A DNA stretch of 64,000 bases, taken from positions 61,531-125,530 of the forward strand of contig CAZKTN010000003.1 in NCBI GenBank assembly GCA_964555705.1. Reading direction: 5' to 3'. The notes beneath the pieces are model-generated. The model did no database searches. It saw nothing but the letters and a program-made list of their open reading frames with translations, and was not told where the DNA came from. Positions 1 through 8,955 of this stretch are shown here, piece after piece. The stretch comes from ZLKRG44 sp964555705 (GTDB lineage: Bacteria > Planctomycetota > Phycisphaerae > Phycisphaerales > SM1A02). A program made the position numbers and the translations under genes. The stretch's first letter is position 1. Every line of letters begins with the position of its first letter.

Positions 1-201
1 CTGCACCTCGCTGAGGTCGAGGATCATGAACTTCATGGCCTTGCCGCAGCTCTTGACCATTGCGTCCACCTCGCCGCCGATGATCGGCGCCTCGCGCTGC
101 CCGACGTTGGGGCCCGCAAGCTTCACGATGAGTGCGTACCCGTTCCAGGTCATCTCGACGAGGGGCGTCTTGCGGACAGTCGGTTCGGCGGGAGAGCTCA
201 T
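1..201 (-). CDS. STAS-domain protein (anti-sigma factor antagonist-like), N-terminal part
   Basis: An open frame on the minus strand starts with ATG at 201 and runs off the window edge after 67 codons. The visible protein starts MSSPAEPTVRKTPLVEM and contains a stretch ending KFMILDLSEVQ. That matches the core beta strand of STAS domains (SpoIIAA/RsbV-like), where the next residues normally carry the phosphorylatable Ser. That serine would lie outside the window, so the regulatory site cannot be checked. In this family the protein binds an anti-sigma kinase or a related partner in the cytoplasm. It lies 22 bases downstream of the SixA-like gene on the same strand, so co-transcription is likely. 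The family call rests on the fold pattern of a fragment only. Confidence 0.55.
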   Translation of the reverse strand, partial: MSSPAEPTVRKTPLVEMTWNGYALIVKLAGPNVGQREAPIIGGEVDAMVKSCGKAMKFMILDLSEVQ

Positions 202-223
202 GCGGTCCGCAGTCTAGCCCGAC

Positions 224-739
224 CTACGCGCGCCGCGTCAGCGCGGGGACCGCGAGCCACTGGAGCTGCGCAGCCCCGCTGACGCCGCCTGCGCCGAGCT
301 GGCGCGGCGAGGACAGCTCGAGCGCCGCCACTGCGCCCTTGCGCATGCGGACGATCGGTTGGTCGCTGCCGAGCAGCCACCCGACGAGGGCGCTGAGCAC
401 AGGCTCGTGCCCGACGAGCGCAAGCGACTCGAGCTTCGCGCGCGCCACGATCTCGCGCGCGATCGCGGCGACCGCGCCCGACTCGTCCGACTCGAGTGCC
501 GTGCACCGCTCGGGCGCAGGCCATCCGGCCTCATCCTCGAGCGCCGCCGCCGTGTCCCACGCGCGGGTCCATGAGCTCGAAAGCACAGCCTCGGGCGCAT
601 CGACGATGCGCCCCAACCGACGTGCGAGGGAACGGAACTCCTTGCGACCTTCCCGGGTCAGCGGTCGCAGCCTGTCGTCGGGGAATCGAGCGGAGTCCCT
701 GTCGAAGGCCTTCGCATGTCTCACGACGTAGAGCCTCAT
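224..739 (-). CDS. sixA: SixA-like phosphohistidine phosphatase
   Basis: This 171-residue protein belongs to the histidine phosphatase (phosphoglycerate mutase-like) superfamily. The N-terminus, MRLYVVRHAKAF, holds the RHA/RHG catalytic motif within the first ten residues, as in SixA. A second conserved His is in the VGHEPVL segment, and the length matches SixA (about 160 residues). SixA removes phosphate from phosphohistidine, classically on HPt domains or the nitrogen phosphotransferase system. ATG at 739 is the start because it places RHA at the usual position. The gene precedes a STAS-domain gene, so a phospho-signalling role is possible, but the substrate cannot be read from sequence. 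It is divergent from hutI with only 23 bases between starts. Confidence 0.85.
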   Translation of the reverse strand: MRLYVVRHAKAFDRDSARFPDDRLRPLTREGRKEFRSLARRLGRIVDAPEAVLSSSWTRAWDTAAALEDEAGWPAPERCTALESDESGAVAAIAREIVARAKLESLALVGHEPVLSALVGWLLGSDQPIVRMRKGAVAALELSSPRQLGAGGVSGAAQLQWLAVPALTRRA

Positions 740-762
740 GCCCCCACGGTACCGTCCGCACC

Positions 763-2022
763 ATGTCCCGGAGCGTGATCCTCAACGCCAGGCTCATCAC
801 GATGGACGGTCGCGCGCAGGCGTGTCGCGGGAGTGACCTCGATGACCTGCGCGTGATCGAGCGCGGGTGGATTGGCGTCGATGGATCGCGCATCGCCGAG
901 ATGGGCAGCGGCGAACCGCCTGCCGAGTGGCGATCCGCGCCGTCGCTCGACGCACATGGGCGAGTCGTGATGCCTGGCTTCGTCGACTGCCATACGCACT
1001 CGTGCTGGGCGGGCGACCGCTACGGGGAGTGGGCCATGAAGCTCGCGGGCCGACCCTACTCCGACATCCTCGCCGCCGGCGGTGGGATCCTGTCCACGGT
1101 GCGCGCGGTCCGGGAGAGCTCGCGCGAGTCGCTCGCATGCGATCTCGTCGAGCGTCTCGCGGAGATGCTCGCGCTGGGCACCACCACAGCGGAGGTCAAG
1201 TCCGGGTACGGCCTCTCGACCGATCACGAGCTGATGATGCTCGATGCCATCGCAGATGCGGCGGCGCGCTCGCCGATGCGCGTCGTGCCGACCTTCCTCG
1301 GCGCCCACGCCATCGACCCTGAGGTGCCGGACTTCGTCGTGCGCACGGTGCGGGAGACGGTCCCTGCCGTCGCCGCGAGGTGGCCGGGCATCTGCGCGGA
1401 CCTCTATTGCGAGCGCAGCGCATGGGGCCTCGAGGAATCGCTTGCGTACGCGCGAGCCGCGCAAGCCGCGGGAATGCCGCTGCGGATGCACGTCGACCAG
1501 TTCAACGACCTGGGCATGGTGCCGCACGCGATCGCGCTCGGCGCGCGCACCTGCGACCACCTCGAGGCCACGTCGGAGGATCATCTCCTGGCGCTTGCGC
1601 GCAGCCGCACGATGGGCGTCGCGCTCCCCGGATCGCCCTTCTGCCTCGACGGGCCATTCATGAGGGCGAGGCAGTTCGTGGACGCCGGCGGCGCGCTGGC
1701 GATCGCGACGAACCGCAACCCAGGAAGCTCGCCAGTCGCCTCGATGGCGTTCGTGGTGGCGCTCTCGGTGCGCCGGATGGGACTGACGTATGCGCAGGCG
1801 CTGCATGCCGCGACGTGGAACGCAGCCTGCGCGCTCGGCGTACAGGACCGCTGCGGCGCGCTGCGGCCCGGCATGGACGCAGACATCGCCCTCTGGCCCC
1901 ACGGTGACGAGCGCGCGATCGCGTTCGAGGTGACCGGACCGCCGCCAGACCTCGTGCTGGCCAGGGGCGCACTCGCTCCGGGCGCGAACCCGCCGGACGC
2001 GACCGCCCTCAACCTGCGATAA
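763..2022 (+). CDS. hutI: Imidazolonepropionase (HutI-like amidohydrolase)
   Basis: This 419-residue amidohydrolase matches imidazolonepropionase, which opens imidazolone-5-propionate to N-formimino-L-glutamate in histidine breakdown. Visible marks are PGFVDCHTH (metal-binding His77 and His79), the family signature TTAEVKSGYGL, and CDHLEATSEDH. The late motif reads ATNRNPGSSP. Characterised HutI proteins carry Asp here (TDxNPG) as a zinc ligand, so this one has Asn in its place, which is odd. ATG at 763 is used because a family-like N-terminus begins there, although the frame is open further upstream. No hutU, hutH or hutG is in the window. The gene leads a tight plus-strand run, with map starting 11 bases after its stop. 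A related amidohydrolase with another substrate is the main alternative. Confidence 0.85.
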   Translation: MSRSVILNARLITMDGRAQACRGSDLDDLRVIERGWIGVDGSRIAEMGSGEPPAEWRSAPSLDAHGRVVMPGFVDCHTHSCWAGDRYGEWAMKLAGRPYSDILAAGGGILSTVRAVRESSRESLACDLVERLAEMLALGTTTAEVKSGYGLSTDHELMMLDAIADAAARSPMRVVPTFLGAHAIDPEVPDFVVRTVRETVPAVAARWPGICADLYCERSAWGLEESLAYARAAQAAGMPLRMHVDQFNDLGMVPHAIALGARTCDHLEATSEDHLLALARSRTMGVALPGSPFCLDGPFMRARQFVDAGGALAIATNRNPGSSPVASMAFVVALSVRRMGLTYAQALHAATWNAACALGVQDRCGALRPGMDADIALWPHGDERAIAFEVTGPPPDLVLARGALAPGANPPDATALNLR

Positions 2023-2032
2023 TCCCATCCCC

Positions 2033-2839
2033 GTGCCGACTGCCACCGACATCTCCAACGCCACCGCCGCCGCAGCGTGCGTCGTCGAGACGCACCGCCG
2101 CCTTGTGGACATGCTTGCGCCGGGCCGCACGCTCGCGGAGATCGACTCGTTCATCGCGCGCACGCTCGCCGAGCTTGACGCCCCGAGCTGCTTCCTCGGC
2201 TACAAGGTGCGTGGGCACCCTCCATACCCGAGCCATGCGTGCCTCAGCGTCAACGAGGTCATTGTCCACGGCACGCATGACATGTCCGCCAAGCCGCTCG
2301 AGGAGGGCGACCTCATCTCGATCGACATCGGCGTGCGACACCGCGGATGGATCGGAGACGCGGCGTGGACGTACGCGATCCGCACGGCGACTCCGCTCGG
2401 AGCGAGCATGATGCGCTCGGGGCGCGAGAGCCTTCGGCGGGGCATCGCTGCGATGCAGGCGGGCAGGCCGCTCACGGACTGGGCTCGCGCCGTCCAGCAG
2501 TGCGTCGAGCGCGAGCACGGGTTCCATCTCGTGCGCGGGCTGGGCGGCCACGGGTACGGGAAGTCGCTGCACACCGCCCCGTACATCGCCAACACCATGC
2601 CCGGGTTCCCAGGCGAATGGCCCGATGCGCGCACCATCTTCAAGCCCGGGATGCTGCTGGCCGTGGAGCCCATGATCGCGGCGACGACAACGGAGATCGA
2701 GTCGCTCGGGAGCGGATGGCCCATCTACACCGCCGACCGCTCGCTGAGCGTGCACTACGAGGCCGACGTGCTGATCGAGGAGAGCGGCCCCCTCAACCTG
2801 ACCGCAGGCCTCTTCGACCTCCCGGATGTGGTGGGATGA
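2033..2839 (+). CDS. map: Methionine aminopeptidase, type I
   Basis: This 268-residue enzyme removes the N-terminal methionine from new proteins. The metal ligands of the family are all recognisable: Asp in SIDIGVRHR, Asp in IGDAAWTY, His in the GGHGYGKSLHTAPYI region, Glu in AVEPMI, and Glu in HYEADVLIEE. VNEVIVHG is the usual substrate-pocket motif. No SH3-like or zinc-finger N-terminal extension is present, so it is the short bacterial form. The start is a GTG at 2033, 11 bases after the hutI stop. The stop overlaps the serA start (ATGA at 2836-2839), suggesting translational coupling. Confidence 0.93.
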   Translation: MPTATDISNATAAAACVVETHRRLVDMLAPGRTLAEIDSFIARTLAELDAPSCFLGYKVRGHPPYPSHACLSVNEVIVHGTHDMSAKPLEEGDLISIDIGVRHRGWIGDAAWTYAIRTATPLGASMMRSGRESLRRGIAAMQAGRPLTDWARAVQQCVEREHGFHLVRGLGGHGYGKSLHTAPYIANTMPGFPGEWPDARTIFKPGMLLAVEPMIAATTTEIESLGSGWPIYTADRSLSVHYEADVLIEESGPLNLTAGLFDLPDVVG

Positions 2840-4089
2840 CCCCAGTGGGCACCGCACCGGTCGCACTGCTGCTCGAGTCCGTCCACCCATCCGCCGATGC
2901 GGCGCTCGCTGCAGCCGGATTCACCATCGAGCGCGCCAAGGGCGCGCTTGCAGGCGCAGAGCTCCGCAACGCGCTCGCCCGCGCGACTGTCGTCGGCATC
3001 CGGTCGAAGACCGAGATCCGCGCAGACGCGCTCGACGGCGCGCCCGCATCAACGCCGCTCGCTGCGATCGGGTGCTTCTGCATCGGCACCAACCAGGTGG
3101 ACCTCGGGGCCGCGGAGTCGTCGGGCATCCCCGTCTTCAACTCGCCCTTCTCGAACACCCGCAGCGTCGCGGAGATGACGGTGGCCGAGGTCGTGTGCCT
3201 CTTCCGCCGGCTCTTCGAGAAGTCGTCGCAGCTGCATTCGGGCACCTGGGACAAGAGCGCCGCGAGCGCGCACGAGGTGCGCGGGCGCACGCTCGGCATC
3301 GTGGGGTACGGGCACATCGGCTCGCAGGTGAGCGTGCTCGCGGAGGCGCTCGGGCTGCGGGTGATCTTCTACGACATCGCGCGCAAGCTGCCGCTGGGCA
3401 ATGCGCAGCCGCGGCCGAGCCTTGAGGCGCTGCTGCGGGAGTCCGACTGCGTGACGCTGCACGTGCCTGAGACGACGCAGACGGTCGGCATGATCGGTTC
3501 GAGGGAGATCGAGATGATGCGGCCCGGGGCGCACATCGTCAACAACGCGCGCGGCCGTGTGGTCGACCTCGATGCGCTCGCTGCGGCGCTCCGCTCGGGG
3601 CGCATCGGCGGCGCCGCGCTCGACGTGTTCCCCTCCGAACCTGCGGGCAACGGCGATCCGTTCGCGTCACCCGTCAGCGGCTGCCCCAACGCGATCCTCA
3701 CGCCCCACATCGGCGGGAGCACCGAGGAGGCGCAGGAGGCGATCGCGCTTGAGGTCTCCGAGAAGCTTGCGCGGCACTGGATCCACGGGTCCACGGCGAC
3801 CAGCGTGAACATGCCGGAGGTCGACCTTCCCGTGCTGCGCGAGGGGCAGCTGCGGATCCTGCACGTGCACCGGAACGTGCCCGGCGTGCTCGGCACGATG
3901 CACGGGCTGCTTGCCCATGCGCGCATCAACATCAATGCGGAGTTCCTGCAGTCCAACCCGCGCACCAGCTACGTGATCCTCGACGTCGACCGCTTCGAGG
4001 ATCCTGCGCTGCTCGCCGCGCTGCGGCGGATGCCCGAGACGATCCGCATGCGCACCATGTCGGGCAGCTCGCCTACGCTGCGCGCATGA
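2836..4089 (+). CDS. serA: D-3-phosphoglycerate dehydrogenase with C-terminal ACT domain
   Basis: This 417-residue enzyme oxidises 3-phosphoglycerate, the first step of serine synthesis. A substrate-binding domain surrounds an NAD-binding Rossmann fold with the glycine motif LGIVGYGHIGSQ. The catalytic Arg is in NNARGRVVD, the Glu in VFPSEPAGN, and the His in LTPHIGGSTEEAQ. A C-terminal ACT domain follows (HRNVPGVLGTMHGLL onward). In E. coli-type SerA this domain gives feedback inhibition by serine, and the length fits that type rather than the longer actinobacterial one. The ATG overlaps the map stop and the TGA overlaps the next ATG, so the gene is coupled on both sides. Confidence 0.93.
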   Translation: MTPVGTAPVALLLESVHPSADAALAAAGFTIERAKGALAGAELRNALARATVVGIRSKTEIRADALDGAPASTPLAAIGCFCIGTNQVDLGAAESSGIPVFNSPFSNTRSVAEMTVAEVVCLFRRLFEKSSQLHSGTWDKSAASAHEVRGRTLGIVGYGHIGSQVSVLAEALGLRVIFYDIARKLPLGNAQPRPSLEALLRESDCVTLHVPETTQTVGMIGSREIEMMRPGAHIVNNARGRVVDLDALAAALRSGRIGGAALDVFPSEPAGNGDPFASPVSGCPNAILTPHIGGSTEEAQEAIALEVSEKLARHWIHGSTATSVNMPEVDLPVLREGQLRILHVHRNVPGVLGTMHGLLAHARININAEFLQSNPRTSYVILDVDRFEDPALLAALRRMPETIRMRTMSGSSPTLRA

Positions 4090-6275
4090 TCCTGCCGCTC
4101 ATCCCGGTCCTCACAGCCTCGCTCGCCCTCGCCGCCGCAGCCAGCGACGGTCCCAGCTATCCCGCCACGCGCGCGGAACCTGTGCAGCAGGAGTTCCACG
4201 GCGAACAGGTCATCGACGAGTACCGGTGGCTTGAGGCGCTCGAGAGCGCATCGCCCGAGGTGGCCGCCTGGACCACCGCGCAGAACGACAGGACTCGTGC
4301 ACTGCTCGACGGCCTGGAGTGCCGCAGCGCGCTCGAGAAGGCGCTCGAGCCGCTGATGACGATCGGCTCGATCGGCACCCCTCAGCGCGCGGGGCCGTTC
4401 GCGTTCTGGACCGAGCGCGAGGGCACGCAGAACCAGCCAGTGCTCTACGTGGCCGCCGATCCCACGGCAGCGGAGAGCGCCATCGCCGGAGCGCCCGGCT
4501 CCGATGCGGCCGCACCTGCAGGACCGGACCGCAAGTCCCGCCGCGTGCTCCTTGACGTCAACGCGCTCGACGCCAAGGGCCTCACGAGCCTCGACTGGTA
4601 CAGGCCGAGCGACGACGGTTCGCTCGTCGCCTTCGCGACCAGCGTGTCAGGCAGCGAGATGAGCGAGCTGCACGTGCTCGAGACCGCCACCGGCACATGG
4701 CTCGCGGACATGATCCCCGGGAAGGTGTCGCTCTCGGGGTGGGCGCCCTCAGGCCGCGCGTTCCTCTACAGCGTGCTTGCCGACCCCAAGAACCCCTACT
4801 CTCGCGAGATCCGTTGGCACGAGCTCGGCCGCGACCCGCGCGCCGACCCTGTGCTCTACAGGCAGCGAGAGCCGAGCCGGGTGCCGGGCGGCGGCATGTC
4901 GCTCGACGGGCGGTGGATCGTCATCACCGAGAGCCGCGGATGGCAGGCAAGCGACATGTGGATCGCCGACATGTACGCATGGATGCGCGCCGGACAGAAG
5001 TCCGACGGGCTCGCGCTGGTGCCGGTCGCCACCGGCCTCGATGCGCGCTTCAGCCCGGCGGCGATCGTGGGCGACACGCTGTACGCGCTCACGACGCTCG
5101 ACGCGCCCAACGGCCGTCTGATCGCCATCGACTGCAACAACCCCGCGCGCGCGCAGTGGCGCGAGGTCATCCCGACACGCGCCGATGCGGTGCTCGGCGG
5201 CGTCTCGTACGCGGCAGGGATCCTCGTCGCCGACTACGAGAAGGACGCCACCAGCCGCATCGAGAGGTTCTCCGTGGACGGCACCTCGCTCGGAGAGATC
5301 GCGCTCCCCGGCATCGGCACTGCCGGGTTCTCCGCAGAGCAGGACCGCACCGACGGGTTCATCAGCTACACCAGCTTCAACGAGCCGCGCAGCATCTACA
5401 CAGTCGACTTCCGCTCAGGCAAGAGCGCGCTGTGGGCGCGGCCGGACGTGCCTGTCGACCCCTCGAGCGTGACCGTGACGCAGGTCTTCGTCGAGAGCAC
5501 GGGAGGCGCGAAGGTCCCGATGTTCCTCGTGCACAGGAAAGGACTCACGCCCACCGGCGATGCGCCCACGCTGCTCTACGGCTACGGCGGCTTCAATGTG
5601 TCGATGACGCCCGGATTCTCCGCGGTCAACTGGCCGTGGTACCAGGCTGGCGGCGTCTACGCGCTCGCGTGCCTGCGCGGCGGCGGCGAGTACGGCGAGT
5701 CGTGGCACCGCGACGGGATGCTCGACCGCAAGCAGAACGTCTTCGACGACCTCTACGCGTGCGCAAAGTGGCTCATCGACAACCGCTGGACCAGCGCGTC
5801 GAGGCTCGCCGTCAAGGGTGGCAGCAACGGAGGCCTGCTCACCGGCGTGGCGGCGACGCAGCGGCCGGACCTCTTCTGCGCGGCCATCAGCGGCGTGCCG
5901 CTGCTGGACATGCTGCGCTACCACGAGTTCCTCATGGCGAAGTTCTGGGTGCCCGAGTACGGCTCAAGCCAAGATGCCGCGCAGTACCGGTGGCTCCGCG
6001 CCTACAGCCCCTACCACAACGTCACCAAGGGCACCAAGTACCCGGCCATGCTGATCACCGCCGGCGAGAACGACTCGCGCGTGCATCCCCTGCACGCGCG
6101 CAAGATGGCCGCGCGCATGCAGGCGCTGGCCGCCAACGACCCTGCGAGCGACCCGATCCTGCTGTGGGTCGACCGCGACTCGGGCCACGGCCAGGGCAAG
6201 CCGCTGGCGCTTCGCATCCGCGACGAGGCGGACCAGTGGGCATTCCTCATGTGGCAGACCGGCCTCTGCAACTGA
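4086..6275 (+). CDS. Prolyl oligopeptidase family serine peptidase (S9A), exported
   Basis: This 729-residue peptidase has an N-terminal signal-like segment (about residues 1-20, ending LALAAAAS), so it is probably periplasmic. Residues near 30-440 form the beta-propeller lid of S9A peptidases, starting with the typical DEYRWLE motif. The alpha/beta hydrolase domain carries the catalytic triad in the right order and spacing. Ser580 is in GGSNGG, Asp663 in GENDSRVHP, and His701 in DSGHGQG. Such enzymes cut after proline in short peptides. The start ATG at 4086 overlaps the serA stop. The stop codon is part of a perfect hairpin shared with the convergent helicase gene. Confidence 0.92.
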   Translation: MILPLIPVLTASLALAAAASDGPSYPATRAEPVQQEFHGEQVIDEYRWLEALESASPEVAAWTTAQNDRTRALLDGLECRSALEKALEPLMTIGSIGTPQRAGPFAFWTEREGTQNQPVLYVAADPTAAESAIAGAPGSDAAAPAGPDRKSRRVLLDVNALDAKGLTSLDWYRPSDDGSLVAFATSVSGSEMSELHVLETATGTWLADMIPGKVSLSGWAPSGRAFLYSVLADPKNPYSREIRWHELGRDPRADPVLYRQREPSRVPGGGMSLDGRWIVITESRGWQASDMWIADMYAWMRAGQKSDGLALVPVATGLDARFSPAAIVGDTLYALTTLDAPNGRLIAIDCNNPARAQWREVIPTRADAVLGGVSYAAGILVADYEKDATSRIERFSVDGTSLGEIALPGIGTAGFSAEQDRTDGFISYTSFNEPRSIYTVDFRSGKSALWARPDVPVDPSSVTVTQVFVESTGGAKVPMFLVHRKGLTPTGDAPTLLYGYGGFNVSMTPGFSAVNWPWYQAGGVYALACLRGGGEYGESWHRDGMLDRKQNVFDDLYACAKWLIDNRWTSASRLAVKGGSNGGLLTGVAATQRPDLFCAAISGVPLLDMLRYHEFLMAKFWVPEYGSSQDAAQYRWLRAYSPYHNVTKGTKYPAMLITAGENDSRVHPLHARKMAARMQALAANDPASDPILLWVDRDSGHGQGKPLALRIRDEADQWAFLMWQTGLCN

Positions 6276-6296
6276 GCGCTGCCGCAGCAGCGCTCA
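6273..6296. terminator. Perfect 10-bp hairpin shared by two convergent stop codons
   Basis: The sequence TGAGCGCTGC, a four-base loop (6283-6286) and GCAGCGCTCA form a perfect inverted repeat. The left arm starts with the TGA of the prolyl oligopeptidase (6273-6275). The right arm ends with the complement of the helicase TGA (6294-6296). There is no T-tract on either side, so this is a probable bidirectional 3' end or RNA-stabilising hairpin rather than a textbook intrinsic terminator. Confidence 0.55.
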
Positions 6297-8762
6297 GGCG
6301 ACGATCTCGAGCTTCGCGTGCTCGAGGATGAGCGTGCGCACGCCCGCATGCCGGAACGCGATGCGCGCGCGCGTCGCGCTGCCGTACCGCTCGACCGCCT
6401 GCACCGTGCCGATGCCGAACTGCGCATGGCGAACCACAGTGCCTGCCGCGATGCCGGACGCGGATGCGCGCGATGGCGACCCCTTCGCGGGCACGGCGCG
6501 AAGGTCACGACGCGGGCGAGGCGAGCCGTCGGCGAAGAACGCGTCCTCGTCGACCTCCACGTGCGTCTCCTCGGGGGGAATCTCGTCGACCGCATCCTCC
6601 GGCTCGGGCGCGGCACGCTTCCACCCCCAGCCGCCGCTCCACTCGCCTGACTCGCGCGCCGCCGAGCGCCATCCTCCGCCGGCCGAGCGGCCGCCACCGC
6701 GCCAGCCTCCCTCCCCGCGCACCGGACCGAGCGATGCGCCGGGTGCAGCATCGTGGCGATCGACGCTCTCCTCAGGCAGCTCGCGCAGGAACCCGCTCTC
6801 AATCGTGCTCATGCGCACGCCGCGCTGCGCGCGCGTCGCCGCGCTCGTGATCAGCAGGTGACGCTCGGCGCGCGTGATGCCCACGAAGAGCAGCCTCCGC
6901 TCCTCCTCGACGCCGTTGCCGGAGCCCTCCCCGATGCTCCGCGCATGCGGCAGCAGTCCCTCCTCGAGGCCTGCGATCGCCACGAAGGGGAACTCGAGGC
7001 CCTTGGCCGCATGCAGCGTCATCAGCGTGACGGCGCCGCGCAGCGGGTCCACCGCGTCGGCGTCGGCCACGAGCGTCACGCGCTCGAGGAACCCGCGCAG
7101 CGCATCGCCAAGCGTCGCCGGAGGCGCATCGGGCTCGCCCTCGGCCACCTCGAAGTCCGCCGCAGCATTCGCCACCTCGCGCACGTTCGCGACGCGGTCC
7201 TGCGCATCCTGGTCGTCGCCGGCGATCTCCTGCGCGGCGCGCTCCATGCCTGACTCGTCGATCAGGCGAGCGACAAAGGGACCGAGGTTGCCCGCCGGCT
7301 TTGCGGCAAGCTCCTCTCGGTAGCGCCCGACCATTGCCGCGAACGAGGCCATCGCGTCCGCCGTGCGCGACGCCACGCCTGCGGCACGCGCATCTGCGCA
7401 CGCCTCGAGCATCGTGATGCCGCGCCGCAGCGCCAGCGCCTCGACCTTCTCGACGCTCTTCTCGCCGATGCCGCGCGCGGGCACGTTGATCACGCGCCTC
7501 AGCGAGAGGTCGTCGCGCGGGTTCGCCACCAGGCGAAGGTAGGCGAGTGCGTCCTTGACCTCGCGCCGCTCGTAGAAGGCGGTGCCGCGCGCGATCACAT
7601 AGGGGATGCCGCGCCGCCGCAGCACGTCCTCGATCGACCGGCTGAGCGCGTTCATCCGGTAGAGCACCGCCATCCCGCTCCACACGATGCCCGCATCGCC
7701 GGCGTCCTGCAGCGCATCGGCGATCACCTGCGCCTCGTGCGTCTCGTCGATGCAGCGCACGACGCGCGGGCGGCTGCCCTCCTCGAGCCGAGTCGAGAGG
7801 TCCTTGTGGCGGCGCGCGGCATTGCGGCGGATGAGCCTGTCGGCGACGTTGACGATGTGGGCTGTGGACCGGAAGTTCTCGCCGAGCGGAATCACGGTGG
7901 CGCCGTCGAAGCGCTCCTCGAACTCGAGGATGTTGGTGATGTCCGCACCTCGCCACCCGTAGATCGACTGGTCAGGGTCGCCCACCACGCAGATGTTGCG
8001 GTGCGCGCTCGCGATCGACTGGGCCACCATGAACTGCGCGTGGTTGGTGTCCTGGTACTCGTCCACCAGCACATGCTGGAACCGCTGCTGCACGTCGGCG
8101 CGCACCCCGGCGTCATCGCGGAGCATCCGTGCCGCGCGCAGCAGCAGGTCATCGAAGTCGAGCGCTGACTGCCGCCGCAGCGCGGCCTCGTAGGCGCGGT
8201 AGATGCGCGCATCGGACCTGCCCTGGAAGTCTGCAGCCTCCTGCGCGAACTCGTCGGCGGTGAGCAGCCGGTTCTTCGCGGCGCTGATGCGCGACGAGAG
8301 CATCGCCGCCGGAAACGACTTGCGGTCGAGCCCCAGCTCCTCGATCGCGCGCTTGAGCAGCGTGTGCGCATCATCGGAGTCGATGATGCTGAAGGAGGCA
8401 TCCAGCGGCACGCCAAGTCCCGCGGCTGCGCTCATGGGCCCGTAGCGTCGCAGCAGCCCGGCGCAGAAGGAGTGGAACGTGCCGACGACGAGCCCGCGCC
8501 GACCCGGCACATCCTCGCCAACAAGCGCATCGACACGCTCGCGCATGGCGCCCGCGGCCTTGTTCGTGAACGTGAGCGCCAGAATCCGCCATGCCGGCAC
8601 GCCTGATGCAATCAGGAACGCGATCCGCCGCGTGATCACCCTGGTCTTGCCCGAGCCGGGTCCTGCCAGCACAAGCATCGGCCCGCCTGGATGGGTCACT
8701 GCGCGGACTTGGGCTTCCGTGAGGTCCGCCACGAGGTCTGGGTGGGGCGCGTCCTGCGTCAC
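6294..8762 (-). CDS. uvrD: UvrD/PcrA-type ATP-dependent DNA helicase
   Basis: This superfamily 1A 3'-5' helicase has about 822 residues. All main motifs are visible: Walker A GPGSGKT, motif Ia LALTFTNKAA, Walker B with VDEYQDTN, motif III GDPDQSIYGWRGAD, motif IV LGENFRST, motif V TLHAAKGLEFPFV, and motif VI LLFVGITRAERHL. A Gly/Trp-rich linker leads to a C-terminal Tudor-like segment (HAQFGIGTV) seen in PcrA/UvrD, where it contacts RNA polymerase. The chosen start is a GTG at 8762 just before TQDAPHPDLVADLTEAQ. The frame stays open to an ATG at 8849, but that extra stretch is not family-like. It acts in nucleotide excision and mismatch repair and in removing blocked replication or transcription complexes. 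The gene is convergent with the peptidase gene. Confidence 0.92.
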   Translation of the reverse strand: MTQDAPHPDLVADLTEAQVRAVTHPGGPMLVLAGPGSGKTRVITRRIAFLIASGVPAWRILALTFTNKAAGAMRERVDALVGEDVPGRRGLVVGTFHSFCAGLLRRYGPMSAAAGLGVPLDASFSIIDSDDAHTLLKRAIEELGLDRKSFPAAMLSSRISAAKNRLLTADEFAQEAADFQGRSDARIYRAYEAALRRQSALDFDDLLLRAARMLRDDAGVRADVQQRFQHVLVDEYQDTNHAQFMVAQSIASAHRNICVVGDPDQSIYGWRGADITNILEFEERFDGATVIPLGENFRSTAHIVNVADRLIRRNAARRHKDLSTRLEEGSRPRVVRCIDETHEAQVIADALQDAGDAGIVWSGMAVLYRMNALSRSIEDVLRRRGIPYVIARGTAFYERREVKDALAYLRLVANPRDDLSLRRVINVPARGIGEKSVEKVEALALRRGITMLEACADARAAGVASRTADAMASFAAMVGRYREELAAKPAGNLGPFVARLIDESGMERAAQEIAGDDQDAQDRVANVREVANAAADFEVAEGEPDAPPATLGDALRGFLERVTLVADADAVDPLRGAVTLMTLHAAKGLEFPFVAIAGLEEGLLPHARSIGEGSGNGVEEERRLLFVGITRAERHLLITSAATRAQRGVRMSTIESGFLRELPEESVDRHDAAPGASLGPVRGEGGWRGGGRSAGGGWRSAARESGEWSGGWGWKRAAPEPEDAVDEIPPEETHVEVDEDAFFADGSPRPRRDLRAVPAKGSPSRASASGIAAGTVVRHAQFGIGTVQAVERYGSATRARIAFRHAGVRTLILEHAKLEIVA

Positions 8763-8924
8763 GACGATGCCGAGTCTAGGGATCGCCAGCGGGACCCCCC
8801 GTGACAGCATCCGACAAGGCATGCACCCCTTCGCAAAACCTCTCCACATCGGTCGAAAGAGCGCAAACTCTGAAAATGTCGTGGGTTACGTGCAGGTCCA
8901 GCGGAATCGTTCAAAAATCAACAG

Positions 8925-8955
8925 ATTGTGGTCTCTAGCTGCTTGCCACCACAAT
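8925..8955. promoter_or_regulatory. Inverted repeat, candidate operator upstream of dcd-nrdJ
   Basis: ATTGTGGT at 8925-8932 and ACCACAAT at 8948-8955 are perfect reverse complements separated by 15 bases. The centre-to-centre distance is 23 bp, close to two helical turns, so a dimeric regulator could bind one face. The right arm overlaps the candidate -35 element at 8943-8948, which would suit repression. It does not match the usual NrdR box pattern well, so the regulator is unknown. Confidence 0.4.

Noticed and set aside
736..2163. A 475-codon open frame on the minus strand opposite hutI
   Set aside because: It lies antisense to a clear enzyme and has no recognisable motif. It results from the high G+C content, which makes stop codons rare.
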